Assembly (NCBI GenBank): GCA_049999725.1
Contig: JBNGIS010011703.1
Span: 1 to 22,417 of the forward strand
Source of the DNA: Haplomitrium mnioides
Taxonomy: Eukaryota; Marchantiophyta; Haplomitriopsida; Calobryales
Direction of reading: 5' to 3'
Length of the DNA: 22,417 bases
Shown here piece by piece: positions 8,527 to 18,775 of this stretch; position 1 is the first letter of the stretch, and each line of letters opens with the position of its first letter. Both the position numbers and the translations under genes were made by a program. The notes beneath the pieces were generated by a model that ran no database searches, was not told the DNA's origin, and worked only from the letters and a program-made list of their open reading frames with translations.

Positions 8527-8649
8527 CAGGGTTCCGATCCATCTTACAACGTGGGGAGTCCAATTAGAAGGGATACGCGAGGAATCCAACATGGGAGCAA
8601 GGAAGAGGGCCCAAAGCAGCGACATATCGAGGGTCTAGTCGAAGGAGAA

Positions 8650-8830
8650 CAGAAGGGTGCCGAAAGGGTGATCTATCGGAGATCTGAGAAGGGGAGTTCC
8701 GACGAAGCCAAAAGGGTGATCCATCACCAACCGACCAACGAGGAGAAGGCTGAGCCAGAAAGGGGATTTAACACAGGTCCGACGACGGAGGAGCAAGCAG
8801 GCGCTGAAAGGGTGATTCAACGCAACTTTG
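8650..8830 (+). repeat. Degenerate 48-51-bp tandem repeat in LTR A
   Basis: Four units starting near 8657, 8708, 8757 and 8805 share a core like CGAAAGGGTGATCTATC, with more variable sequence between. Related units can be seen in the LTR B copy near 19580-19890 on the minus strand. Confidence 0.6.
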
Positions 8831-9139
8831 GCATGACCAAGAGCGAACGTTTGATAGGGTCCAACCGTAGCATCTGAAAGTTTGACAGAGGGACAAAGGC
8901 CCTTGTAGTTCCTATATCAAGCTTTTGGAAAAGATAACGAAAGGAGCCTCAGGCGCACGCATAGTTCTTATCTCAAGGGAAGGACGAAACGACGACATCG
9001 ACACAGTTCTTATTCGACAAGCAGAGTAACGTCCTCATCGGCTATTCGGATGACGTGGCGAGCGTAGGGAGTCCGCGGGAGGGCTTCGGAAACGTGGCGC
9101 GCTGAGGAATGAGGTAAGGTTTCCGACGGTCAACTTCGG

Positions 9140-9500
9140 AAGAAGGGTCTACGCGACGGTCCGCCTACCCCTTTGCGGGGCGGCGTCGGACGACGGCCTT
9201 CGGACAACGTGGCGCCTTGGGAAGCACGCAAGGGGTTCCGAAGGTCAACCTCAGAAGGAAGTCAACCAACGGTCAGCCTACCCCCTTGCGGAGCGGCGTC
9301 GGACGGCGGCCTTCGAAGGACATGGCAACCCCAGGGACCCCACAACAGCTCACAGAGCATGCGGCAGCAGGAGAAGGACTCATCGGACCTCGGGCAAAGA
9401 GTGGGTCAACCACAGAAGGAAGAGTCAGCGCGACGGTCAGCCCACCCCCTTGCGGGGCGGCGTTAGACGGCGGGTCAGTGGGTGACGTGGCGCGAGGAGG
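9140..9500 (+). repeat. Imperfect long tandem repeat in LTR A
   Basis: Three units share a GACGGTCxGCCTACCCC segment, a TTGCGGGGCGGCGT segment and then usually a gap of bases leading to ACGTGGC. They lie near 9150, 9265 and 9435. LTR B has three matching units near 18800, 18965 and 19080 on the minus strand. Spacing is irregular (about 110-170 bp). Confidence 0.6.
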
Positions 9501-11161
9501 GTGACTTGGGATTTGCAGGGGAATATTTGGAGATTCTATGGACTGGGTTCCGTGGGGCGCTTCGAAACTCTGTTCCGAAGAACCCTTTGGACTCAGCCGC
9601 GGGAATCTACGGAATCTCAGCCGCAAGATTCCTCGGACTCCCCGTCGATGTTACAGTTGTACTTTCATCATCACGGGACATGCGGCGCGCGCTACTTGTC
9701 GATTGTAATGGGATTAACTGGCGAGCACCACACGTCGTCACCTCCAAACTCCAAGAAGCTAACGGGATTAACGACCTTTCTTGGGATCGGGCTTGAGAGT
9801 TCAGGCTTGCAAAGGGAGTATACCTTGGCGACCTTCGAATTCTTTCAGGTTGATGCACGAGCGATTGTAGGAAGCGACAGCAACCGCAAGACGAGTGAAT
9901 TGCGCATGGTAAGGCAGGGGTGAAGAGTTCAGTGAGGAAGTGCGTGAAGCGGGTGTGCTAGCTCCAGGGGGTCAGGGGGACTCGGAGGTGGATTGGAGGG
10001 GCGCCGAGAATCGCAGAGTGAGGAGCTCTAGATGCTCGGGCGATCCAAGTGAACTCGTCCTTGCCGGTGGACTAGAGCGGAGGTGAACCGATACGTAATT
10101 CGAAGGAATTCTTGGTTTGTTGAGAACAAAGGAGGGGCTGCCAAGTGAGGAGCTTGGAGTCGACTCGGCAATTTCTTGTGCAAGCGCATCAGCCCAGAGT
10201 GTTCGGAGTACACTCTGGTGTGATTCTTCAAGTGGAGCTGAGAGAGAGGGCTGCGTTAGTGCCTGTGCACTGCGTGGGATAACTTGTCGAGGCTCGGGGG
10301 TGGAGTGAGCTACCTGCAGCTGGGAAAGATGTCTTCCAGAGGTGGAAGTCAAAGAAACTCTCTTCCTAGCCTGAGGAAGTAAAAGCAGGGCTTCTCGTGA
10401 AGGAAGTTAAAAAAACTATCTGGAGAGGAGGGTGTGTGGGTTGCTGGGCTGCAGTTGTAAGGCAGCAAGACTCATAAGGGAAGTATCAATTTGTAGAGAT
10501 CAAGAAGGCCTTCAAGGACTCTATTCTCTCTTGCATATAGTGTGTAAATCGGTTGTCTATATTTGTGTAGCTAGATTTCCTTTCTGCTTTGTGTCCTAGT
10601 GACTTATTAGGTTAGAAGGCATCGGGATAGTGGAGTAGACCTTGGGAACAGCCTTGGAAGGGAGTCCCATCCCTCGAAACAAGTTCTGGTATCTTGGGGG
10701 TGAATGCTCTCTGTCCCTGATCCTTTTGCATAGTTAGGAATTAGATCACATTAGGATAGTTAGGATAATCTGTTTCAGCTCTGAGACAACCCTGAGAGGG
10801 GGAGTCCAGTCTTGTTGTATTGTTCAAGTGGTGTAGATCACCAACACCTATTCTGCCCCAAGCACATATAAGGTGGCAGGGTCCCAAGTTTGGACCTTTG
10901 GAATACATGGAAAGAATTACACGAATGTTGGGTGTGATGAATGTGGACTAGTTCTGAATGAATGAGTTGAGTGCAAACATAAGAAGAGTGAGTGGTGAAC
11001 ATAAGGTCTGTAAGGAAGGGGAAGTCTTTAAGGCCTGAAAACGATAATTGGTTAGGGGCCATCTCAGAAAAGGACCTGAAAGCCCGAAACCTGTTCTCCC
11101 CTACACTCAAAACAAGGTCTGAAAAGGTTAAGGCCTGAAACATGGAAGCGACATGAATTTT

Positions 11162-11179
11162 TGGCACTAGAAGGAGGGC
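11162..11179 (+). other. Candidate primer binding site of element 1
   Basis: TGGCACTAGAAGGAGGGC starts 8 bp after the LTR end and begins with TGG, as needed to pair with a tRNA CCA end. I cannot assign the tRNA. A TGGTATC at 10690 resembles the initiator-Met site but lies inside the LTR shared with the second copy. Confidence 0.4.
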
Positions 11180-11360
11180 CAAAGGTTTGGAAAACTTGAG
11201 ACCAACCCAAACCAGAGAGACCACTATGTGCACAAGAGACTCGAGTCAGTTGGTGAGAAAGCCACTCCTGAGAAACATAGCAACTGGGGGTTGAGCCTGT
11301 TAAGGAAGAGTGGCAGAAAGAAGAGATTTCTGGGTGGAAGTGGCAGTGGCTAGTGGAGGG

Positions 11361-13008
11361 ATGGCCAACCATGTACCATCTTCTGGGCTTTGGGGGAGAT
11401 TCAAGTACAAGTCCTTCAAGGGACGCCCAAAGGATGACCCAGATGCATGGTTGGATGACCTTGAGAACACTGCAGCAACAAATGGGGAAGCCCATGTCAA
11501 GATTGGAATCCTGCCAGCAGTGCTAAAGGGAGAGGCCCAGCCTTGGTACAAAGACCTGCCAAACAATGTCAAGAGGGACTGGCATGCATTCAAAGCGGCC
11601 TTCATAGCAGAGTTCCGTGGGATTGGCGAAGAGACGGAGGCGCTGATCAAAATGGGGCAGTTGAGAATGAAGAAGAAAGAGTCTGTGAGAAGGTTCCTAC
11701 AACGGTTCAAGAAAGAGGCGAGGAAGCTACACCCTCTAGCCACTGATGGAATGCTCACAACATGGTTCCTGGCAGTGCTCCCCAGAGGGATTGGGACCTG
11801 GGTGAGCCAAACGGATCCATAGACTCTCGAGGATGCAGTCAATACAGCAAGATCTCATGTGAAGGCTGCTATCACCAGTTCCCAGAGGAAGGCAAGGTCC
11901 AAGTATGACTATGACAATTCTTCGAACACCTCGGACAGTAACGAGGAGACAGATCAGAGTTCCGAGTCCTCCTCGGAAAGCAAGAATGAGTCAAGCAACA
12001 ACAGCTCAGAGGAGGACCGGTCATCCAGAAAGAAAAAGAAGAAGAAGGACCTGAAGAAGAAGAAGCAGGCCAAGGAGAGTAGTCATCGCAAGGGCGCCAG
12101 CAAGGGAAGATACAAGAAAGCTGAACCCAAACCTGAGGCGAGCAAGAAGCCAAGGGGAGAAGGATCAAATCGAGGAGCTGAGCGCCAAGATGGAGGCGAT
12201 GAACATACTCATGGCAGGAATTAAGCCAGAGGGTAGGCTCTTGCCAACCAAAAGAGTTGGTGTCTGGTGCGTCAGATGCAAGAAGCATGAGCATTCCCCC
12301 CATGATTGTCCAAACGACACAAATGTTGTGCACTATGTGTAGGAAGAAGCGCTAGAGTACATTAGGGAGGAAGTGGAGTATGTCTTGGAGGAGGCCCCAG
12401 AAACGGTATATCAGATCAGTGGGAGACCTCGTACAATCTTGAGCATGCCTACAGGAGTGAACGCAGTGCCTACAAATCAATGGGCTACGAATCAGCCTCC
12501 CAGAACGACGATTATGGTCTGTTGGAATTGTGGCCAACCTGGCCACATTTCCTCTGGCTGTCCGGAGCCGCGGAAGAGCGGTTATGGTCAACCGCCCCCC
12601 TTGTGCTTCTAGTGCAAAAAGGAGAGGCATAAGGCCATGAATTGCCCAAGCAGAAGGCCTGATGCTGCTTTGGGACCAAGTGCGAATCCTCCTCCCCCCG
12701 CGGCTGTCAATCTAACTACTTTGGAGATGGAGGAGGATGCGGAATTGTCGGGCTGGGAGACACCAACTCCCAAGGATTGTTTCTTAGTGATGACCCGAGT
12801 AGGGGCGAAGGCCACAAAGAGAAGCCAGAGGAAGTCCGAGCGCAGAGTTAAGAAGGAAGTAGCTCGAGTGGCCTTGCCTCGAAGCGATTCGGATTATCGG
12901 AGAGATAATCCAAAATGGTTCTGCCCCAAGCAGCAGGACCAGGTGAGAAAACAATTGAAGGCTTTGGAGGCCCTAGAAGAAGAGCGGACAACCAAAGAGA
13001 CCTTCTAG
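11361..13008 (+). pseudogene. gag: gag of element 1: capsid-like domain and three CCHC zinc knuckles
   Basis: I use the first ATG at 11361; the open frame reaches back to 11304 without another ATG. The capsid-like region (to about 11820) has the Ty3 gag pattern FKGRPKDDPDAWLDDLE, QPWYKDLP and FIAEFRG. Ser/Asp/Glu-rich and Lys-rich stretches follow, then a coiled-coil-like EKDQIEELSAKMEAMN. Three CX2CX4HX4C knuckles lie at 12268-12309, 12520-12561 and 12604-12645. TAG codons interrupt at 11820, 12340, 12610 (inside the third knuckle) and 13006. The frame shifts by one base near 12155, between the Lys-rich region and the coiled coil. Gag would form the particle and bind RNA. Confidence 0.82.
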
Positions 13009-13039
13009 GAGGTCCGGAAGGAGCAGGGGGAGACCACGA

Positions 13040-13691
13040 AGTGAAGAAGACAGTTGTAGCTGCGGTAGAGGGGCCAAAAACCACCTCCTACAGCATTCAA
13101 GTGGGCATAAGAAATTGTTCTATCACGGCTACAGTGGGCCAACTGATCAAGGATAGCTCGTTGCATCAGAGACAGCTGCGAGAATTGTTGATGGGAGCGA
13201 AGAGAAGAAGGAGGCTACCCAAGGTGGGAGCTCCAGCGGATTTGCAACTGGTCTGCGAGGACAAGGGGGCCCCTGAGATCGACATCCATATCGCAGGTTG
13301 CACCCTGTCCTTGGTGCCTGTAGATGGAGGGGCAGACGTCAACATCATGGTGGAGGAGACTACACATAAGCTGGGATTCACGGAATTCCAACACACCGGC
13401 CGAATCATAAGGCTGGCAAATGGGTCACGTGTGAAGCCATTGGGCTCTCTCTTGCAAGTTCCAACATTCATCGGAGGGGAGGAATTTAAGCTCAATTACC
13501 TGATAATGCGACCCGCCCGAGTGTCTCCTTACCCGGTGTTGATCGGGAGACCGTGGCTGTATGGGGCCAAGGTAATGCACAACTGGGGGAACTCTACACT
13601 GGTGTTTGGCCCCGAAAGAACGACAATGCATTACGGTCATGTTCCTCACCTGGGAGAAACACAATCAGTGGCGGAATACGACAGTGAGTGA
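13040..13691 (+). pseudogene. Aspartic protease region of element 1
   Basis: The frame changes from that of late gag to a new one between about 13008 and 13045; this could be a mutation or a relic of a gag-pol frameshift site. The segment contains LVPVDGGADVNIMVEE with the catalytic Asp at 13323, and later VLIGRPWLYG, the hydrophobic-hydrophobic-Gly turn near the end of retropepsins. The DGGA form is usual in plant Ty3 elements. It ends at TGA (13689-13691) in an acidic linker, and the same frame continues into RT. Confidence 0.8.
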
Positions 13692-15475
13692 TCCGAAGAG
13701 GAGGAAGATTCGGAGTACCACTACTGGGTACAAATGGTGAGCGAAGCGACAAATGAGGATCTGTCGGGGGAGGGAGTAGTTTCCGTCAATCAAATCGAGT
13801 TATCTGTCTACGATGGAACAGAGCATCAACGAGATGGGTCTGCGGAGGATCGGATCCAAGAAACGGACACGGGGAGGTCCGCAGAGGTTCCTCGGGAGGA
13901 AGGAGGAGTGAGATTGGCTACCCTGATGGCAGCAAGAGATAGCAGGGGAAGGAATAAGATGGGGGTGGTGAGGGATGCCCAACACAAGGAGCTGGTGGTC
14001 CGAGAGGGACACACTTTCCACATCGGATCCCAATTGCCCAAGAAAACAGAGAATGCCCTCACCTAGCTCCTGCACAATTACAGTGACGCCTTCGCTTGGA
14101 GTCACGTAGATCTGAAGAGAGTCCCCAAGGAATTGGGGGAGCATAGGATTGACCTGGAGCCCACAACAATCCTCGTACGCTAGTGACAATATCGGATGAA
14201 CCCCCGATTCTCCCTGATGGTAAAGGAGGAGATAGACAAGCTCCTAGAGGCAGACTTCATATATCATGTCTTCAATAGCGAGTGGGTGTCTCCTCTGGTT
14301 GTGGTACCCAAGAAGGTGGGACAGGATGGGGAGAGGAAAATCCGTGTCTGCCAAGATTTTCGAAAATTGAATGAGGCCACCAAGAAAGATCATTACCCAT
14401 TGCCTTTCACAGATGGGGTGCTGGACTTGGTGGCGGGGCAGGAGGTATATAGTTTTCTGGATGGGTACTCTGGGTACAACCAGATCTGGATCCGGGAGGA
14501 GGATCAGCTCAAAACAACATTCACCATGGAATGGAGGGTGTTTGCCTTCAGGAGGATGCCATTTGGCTTGTGCAATGCACCAGAGACTTTTCAGAGGATG
14601 ATGATGAACATCTTCTATGACTACCTCAGAAAGTTCTTAGAGGTGTTCATCGACGACTTCGTGGTGTATGGCAAGCTGGAGGACCACGAGCGAGATGTGA
14701 GGCTTACGCTTCAGAGGTCCAAGGAAACTGGACTAAGCCTGCACCCAGGAAAATGTTTCTTTGGGGTGAAGGAGGGGATTCTCCTCGGACACCAAATTTC
14801 CAACAGAGGCATTGAGGTGGATTAGGAGAAGATCACCAACTGGATGAGTGTAGCCTTCCCGACCAGTCTGAAGGAGGTGCAAGGCTTCTTGGGGTGTGTT
14901 GGTTACTATCGACGATTCATCAACCAATTCGCCTCAGTGGCTATGCCCCTCACCCATATGACTAAGGGGGTAGCACATTCGAGGCCACTCCTGAAAGACT
15001 GGAGGGTTTCAGGGAACTGAAAATGAAATTGGCCAGTGCCTATGTGTTAGTCCCTTCTAGCTGAGGAAGGGACTTCCATGTAATGATTGATGTATCTGGG
15101 TTCTGCATTGGAGCAGTGCTATCCCAGATGGATGATCAAGGGCATGACCACCCCATCTACTTCGCCAGCAGGCTGCTAGCACCAGTAGAGAAGAACTACT
15201 CTGCAACAAATCGAGAGGCTCTGGGAATCATTTACGCCCTGAAGAAGTTCAAGCATTACCTATTGCAGCACAAGGTGATCTTCCACACGGTTCACAATGC
15301 GCTGAAGTATATGGTGAATAAGCCCGATGTCACCGGTCGAGTTGCAAGGTGGGTACTTCTGTTGCAGGAGTTTGGATTCAAGGTCAAGATCAAGCTTGGG
15401 AAGAAGCATAGCAATGCAAACTTCTTTTCTAGAATTGTAGGGTCTGTCAACCAGCAGCAGGTGGGAGATGAATTC
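13692..15475 (+). pseudogene. Reverse transcriptase and RNase H of element 1
   Basis: RT spans about 14050-14980, with VPKKVGQDGERKIRVCQDFR, FLDGYSGYNQI, FAFRRMPFGLCNAPETFQRMM and catalytic FIDDF (14646-14660), all intact. RNase H starts near 15080 (MIDVSGFCIGAVLSQ) after a frame change near 14975. Its third acidic position is Val (15290-15292, within TVHNAL for the usual DH) and its last is Asn (15419-15421, ANFFSR for ADALSR), so two of four catalytic carboxylates appear lost. In-frame stops: TAG 14064, TAG 14181, TGA 14184, TAG 14823, TGA 15062. Confidence 0.88.
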
Positions 15476-16485
15476 CTGGACGAACACCTGTTCCAAGTGA
15501 AGGTGGGGAGGGCCACGGAGTACGGCCACATCACGGAGTTCCTTTGTTCTGCTCAGCTCCCCCATGGCAGCAGCAGAGAGGAGGTTGCTGTTTTCCTCAG
15601 AAAGGTCAGACCGTACCTCTTGATTAAAGGAATATTACACAATAGAGGTTATGATGGGATGATCAGACGCTGCTTAGAGCGGGATCAGTCCACATTAGTA
15701 ATGCAGACGCTCCACAGTGAGGAGGTGGGAGGCCACTTTACCGTTGACACCACCATCAAGAAGGTCTTGGATGCAAGGTATTGGTGGCTCACTTTGCACA
15801 AGGATGTGCATTTCTAGGTAAGAAGATGTGATGCATGCCAGAGGATAGTGAGACCTGTAGCAAACCAGCATCATCTTCTAGTACCCATCATTCCCTTGGC
15901 ACCACTTGAGAAGTGGGGGATCGACTTCATCGGCCCTATCGCACCTTCCACTCCGAAGGGCAACAGGTACATTCTGTTGGCCACAGATTATGCCACAAAG
16001 TGGGTGGAGGCCAGAGCAACCAGGAAGGATGATGCCAAGACAGTGGCAGCCTTCCTATATGAGCAAATGATCTGCAGGTTTGGGCCTCCTCTGGAGCTGG
16101 TCAGTGATCAGGGGACGCACTTCATCAATCAGGTGATCAAAGACCTGACAAATTGATACCTGGTCAAGCACAGAAGGACCACAGCTTACCACCCCAAGGC
16201 TAATGGCCTCACAAAAAGAGCCAATAGAATCATGGGCAAGATACTGAGCAAGACAATAGCAGCAAACAAAGCGGATTGGGACCTGAAGCTGCTCACTGCC
16301 ACCCATGCCTACAATTTGGCTTACAAGACCACAACATGGCATAGTCCTTACTTTTTGGTCTTTGGACAACATGCTCTGGTGCCAGTGGAGTATGAGGTGC
16401 CTACAAGAAGGATGCTGGAGCAGGAAAGGATGGTTGAGGATCAGAGCAAAAGGGAGTGGCTTTATCAGCTGGAGAATTTGGAGGA
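15476..16485 (+). pseudogene. Integrase of element 1, 3' truncated by element 2
   Basis: The zinc-binding part shows HSEEVGGH and, after TAG at 15815, CDACQR. The catalytic core has GIDFIGP with Asp at 15923 and VSDQGTHF with Asp at 16106. The third residue lies exactly 35 codons on, at 16214-16216, but reads Lys (LTKRAN) where the related copy on the minus strand has Glu (LTERAN), so the DD35E triad is broken. TGA at 16154 replaces an Arg seen in the other copy. Coding is cut after LYQLENLE at 16485, where TGTCGC of the other LTR begins; the open frame reaching 16528 reads into that LTR. Confidence 0.88.
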
Positions 16486-18023
16486 TGTCGCTCCCATGTT
16501 CCCGGTAACCTTTTCAGGCCCTGTTTAGAGGCACGGGAGGACGTGTTTCACGGGCTTTGGGGTTCTTTTCTGAGATGACCCTTTGCCAGTTACCACTTTC
16601 AGACCTTAAGGACTCTTCCTCTCCTTACAAGCATGTTGTGCTTTTCTCACTCTTCTTCTCAACACACTCAAGTCAGACATTCACTACCATACACAGGTCC
16701 ACATCCATAACACCCACCTATTGACCCAATGACTTAGGCTCTGCCACCTTATTTGTGCTGCGGCAGAATGGTGATGGTGACCTGCACAACTGAACACACA
16801 ACAGCTCTGGACTCCCCATTTCAAGGTGGTCACAAGTCTGATACAACTATTCCTAACTAGCCTAAGTTGCACTAATTCCTAACTATGCTTTCAAGATCAG
16901 GAACAGAGAGCATTCACCCCCAAGAAACCAGACTTGTGTCAAGGGATTGGACTCCCCCTTCAAGTGTGTTCCTAGGGTCTGCTCAGCTGAACCGATGTCC
17001 ACTAATCTAACAATTCAAGAGGACACACATGCAGAAAGGAAATCTAACTAAACATATATGAACAACACTTATACACAATATATGCAAGAGAAAACAGAGT
17101 CCTTGAAGGCCCTCTCAATTTCTAACTGATAATACTTCCCTTGTGAATCCCGTTGCCTTACAACTGCAGCCCAACAACCCACACACCCTCCTCTCCAGAT
17201 AGTTTTTTAACTTCCCTCGCGAGAAGCCCTGCTTTTACTTCCTCAAGCTAGGAAGAGAGTTTCTTTTACTTCCACCTCTGGAAGACAGCTTTACCAGTTG
17301 CAGGTAGCCCACTCCACCCTCGAGCATCGACGGGTCTTACTATGTAGTGTATCGACACTAGCACAGCCCCCCCCTCTCAGCTCCACTTGAGAATTAACAC
17401 ACCAGAGTGTTCTTTGAATACTCTGGGTTGATGCACTTGCACAAGGGAATGCCGAGAGACCCCAAGCTCACTACTCGGCAGCCTCTCCTTAGTTCTCAGC
17501 CGACCGAAAACTCCTTCCGTGCTATCGTATCAGTAACCCTCCGCCCTGGTCCGCTTGCAAGGATGAGGTCACCTGGGTCTCCCTCCAGTCCTCCTCTAAA
17601 TCCTTCGGTTCCCCTGGGGCTAGTACCTCTGCTTCACGTAGCCTTCAATGAATTATCGCCATGCCTTACCATGCGCAATTCCCCTTTCTTGTTATTGCTG
17701 TCATGTCGCAATTGCCCGTGAAACACCGAGACGACCACCAGCTCACTACTAGACAGCCTCTCGTTAGTTGTCAGCCGGCTGAAAACCCCTTCCGTGCTAT
17801 CATATTAGTAACCCTCCGCCTTGGTTGGTCTGCAAGGATGAGGTCACCTGGGTCTCCCCCCAGTCCTCCTCTAAATCCTCCGGTTCCCATGGGCTAGTAC
17901 CTCTGCTTCACGTAGCCTTCAATGGATTATCGCCCTGCCTTACCATGCGCGAATCGCGTGCCCCGCAGCGCTATATCTCCAACAATTGCCCGTGCATCAA
18001 CCCTAAGGATTTCGAAGACAAAC

Positions 18024-18033
18024 GATATATACT
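18024..18033 (-). promoter_or_regulatory. TATA-like box in LTR B, repeat unit 2
   Basis: On the minus (LTR sense) strand this reads AGTATATATC, in a GC-rich surrounding. It is the best TATA-like match seen in the LTR. The LTR A counterpart near 9820 is degraded (AGTATACC). Confidence 0.4.
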
Positions 18034-18055
18034 CCCCTCGCGCGCTGCCCCCCGA

Positions 18056-18155
18056 NNNNNNNNNNNNNNNNNNNNNNNNNNNNNNNNNNNNNNNNNNNNN
18101 NNNNNNNNNNNNNNNNNNNNNNNNNNNNNNNNNNNNNNNNNNNNNNNNNNNNNNN
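18056..18155. other. Assembly gap (100 N)
   Basis: Exactly 100 N between two near-identical tandem units of LTR B, a typical place for assembly collapse. Confidence 0.95.
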
Positions 18156-18445
18156 ACCCCCAGCTCACTACTAGACAGCCTCTCGTTAGTTATCAACCGA
18201 CTGAAAACCCCTTCCGTGCTATCGTATCAGTAACCCTCCGCCCTGGTTGGTCTGCAAGGATGAGGTCACCTGGGTCTCCCTCCAGTCCTCCTCTAAATCC
18301 TCCGGTTCCCATGGGCTAGTACCTCTGCTTCACGTAGCCTTCAATGGATTATCGCCTTGTCTTACCATGCGCGAATGGCATGGCCCGCAGCGCTATATCT
18401 CCAACAATTGCCCGTGCATCAACCCAAAGGATTTCGAAGACAAAC

Positions 18446-18455
18446 GATATATACT
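18446..18455 (-). promoter_or_regulatory. TATA-like box in LTR B, repeat unit 3
   Basis: The same AGTATATATC on the minus strand as in unit 2, in matching context, so the putative core promoter is duplicated with its repeat. Confidence 0.4.
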
Positions 18456-18775
18456 CCCCTCGCGCGCTGCCCTCCGACGTCCGATCCGATGAATAGTCGT
18501 TATTGCCATTGGCTCAAAACAGGGGACGACGACGCGTGACTTCAATGTTAGGTAGTCCCGTTACCACGGGATGGGAGGAAGCGCCGTCGAAGAAAATCCA
18601 AGGACAACGGTAACTTGGAAGAAGAGCCACGAGGAATCTTGCGAGGAGAGATTCCGTAGATTCCCGCAGAACCAGGTCCGAAGAGGCTATCGGAGCCAAC
18701 TTCCGAAGTGCCCCATGGAACCAGCTCCAAGGAATCTCCTTAGATCCCCCCGTAGATGCTTCTTTCTCCTCCTCG

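Larger units (their letters stand above)
8421..9492 (+). promoter_or_regulatory. Cluster of six ACGTGGCG (G-box/ABRE-type) motifs in LTR A
   Basis: Exact ACGTGGCG occurs at 8421, 8461, 9053, 9092, 9207 and 9485, all in the LTR sense direction. ACGTGGC is the core recognised by plant bZIP factors in abscisic-acid and stress-responsive promoters. Binding here is inference; some copies belong to the LTR's own tandem repeats. Confidence 0.5.
7818..11153 (+). repeat. 5' LTR of element 1 (LTR A)
   Basis: The boundaries come from comparison with the inverted copy at 16486-20686: both start TGTCAGCC and end GCGACA, giving the TG..CA ends with 4-bp inverted tips (TGTC/GACA). The left flank is AAAAA (7813-7817), a possible target duplication that cannot be checked here. 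The LTR is GC-rich in its middle. It contains a 49-51-bp repeat (8650-8830), a repeat of about 110-170 bp (9140-9500), six ACGTGGCG sites and a hairpin at 8506-8526. It has one copy of a segment that is repeated three times in LTR B. No coding region is supported within it. Confidence 0.85.
7818..16485 (+). mobile_element. Element 1: long-LTR Ty3/gypsy retrotransposon (Tat/Athila-like), 3' truncated
   Basis: The element starts with TGTCAGCC at 7818 inside the older RT gene, has a 3336-bp 5' LTR ending in GCGACA at 11153, a short leader, gag, protease, RT, RNase H and integrase, all on the plus strand. It ends abruptly in integrase at 16485, where the LTR of element 2 begins. The remaining integrase tail and 3' LTR must lie to the right of element 2, outside the window. 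The lineage call rests on the very long LTR, the FIDDF RT motif, the VDGGA protease motif and lack of chromodomain in the related copy at 20850. At least 12 in-frame stops and three frame changes show that it is inactive. Confidence 0.88.
17466..18490 (-). repeat. Threefold tandem repeat of about 0.3 kb in LTR B
   Basis: Units begin on the plus strand with AGCTCACTACT at 17466, 17740 and about 18162. Units 2 and 3 are near-identical and end with a segment containing GATATATACTCCCC; unit 1 is shorter and diverges after about 190 bp. The gap at 18056-18155 lies between units 2 and 3, so another copy could be missing. LTR A has only one matching segment (about 9830-10180). Confidence 0.8.

Noticed and set aside
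8065-8877. Overlapping open frames in LTR A, and matching ones in LTR B (18514-19209, 20252-20830)
   Set aside because: They lie in GC-rich repeat sequence, differ between the two LTR copies in frame and length, and encode low-complexity Arg/Pro/Ser-rich sequence with no recognisable domain; the one at 20252-20830 crosses the LTR border.
10690-10700. TGGTATC as an initiator-Met primer binding site with a shorter LTR
   Set aside because: The copy homologous to LTR B continues 450 bp past it to 11153, and LTR B is a 3' LTR, so the site is inside the LTR. It also matches the tRNA for only seven bases.
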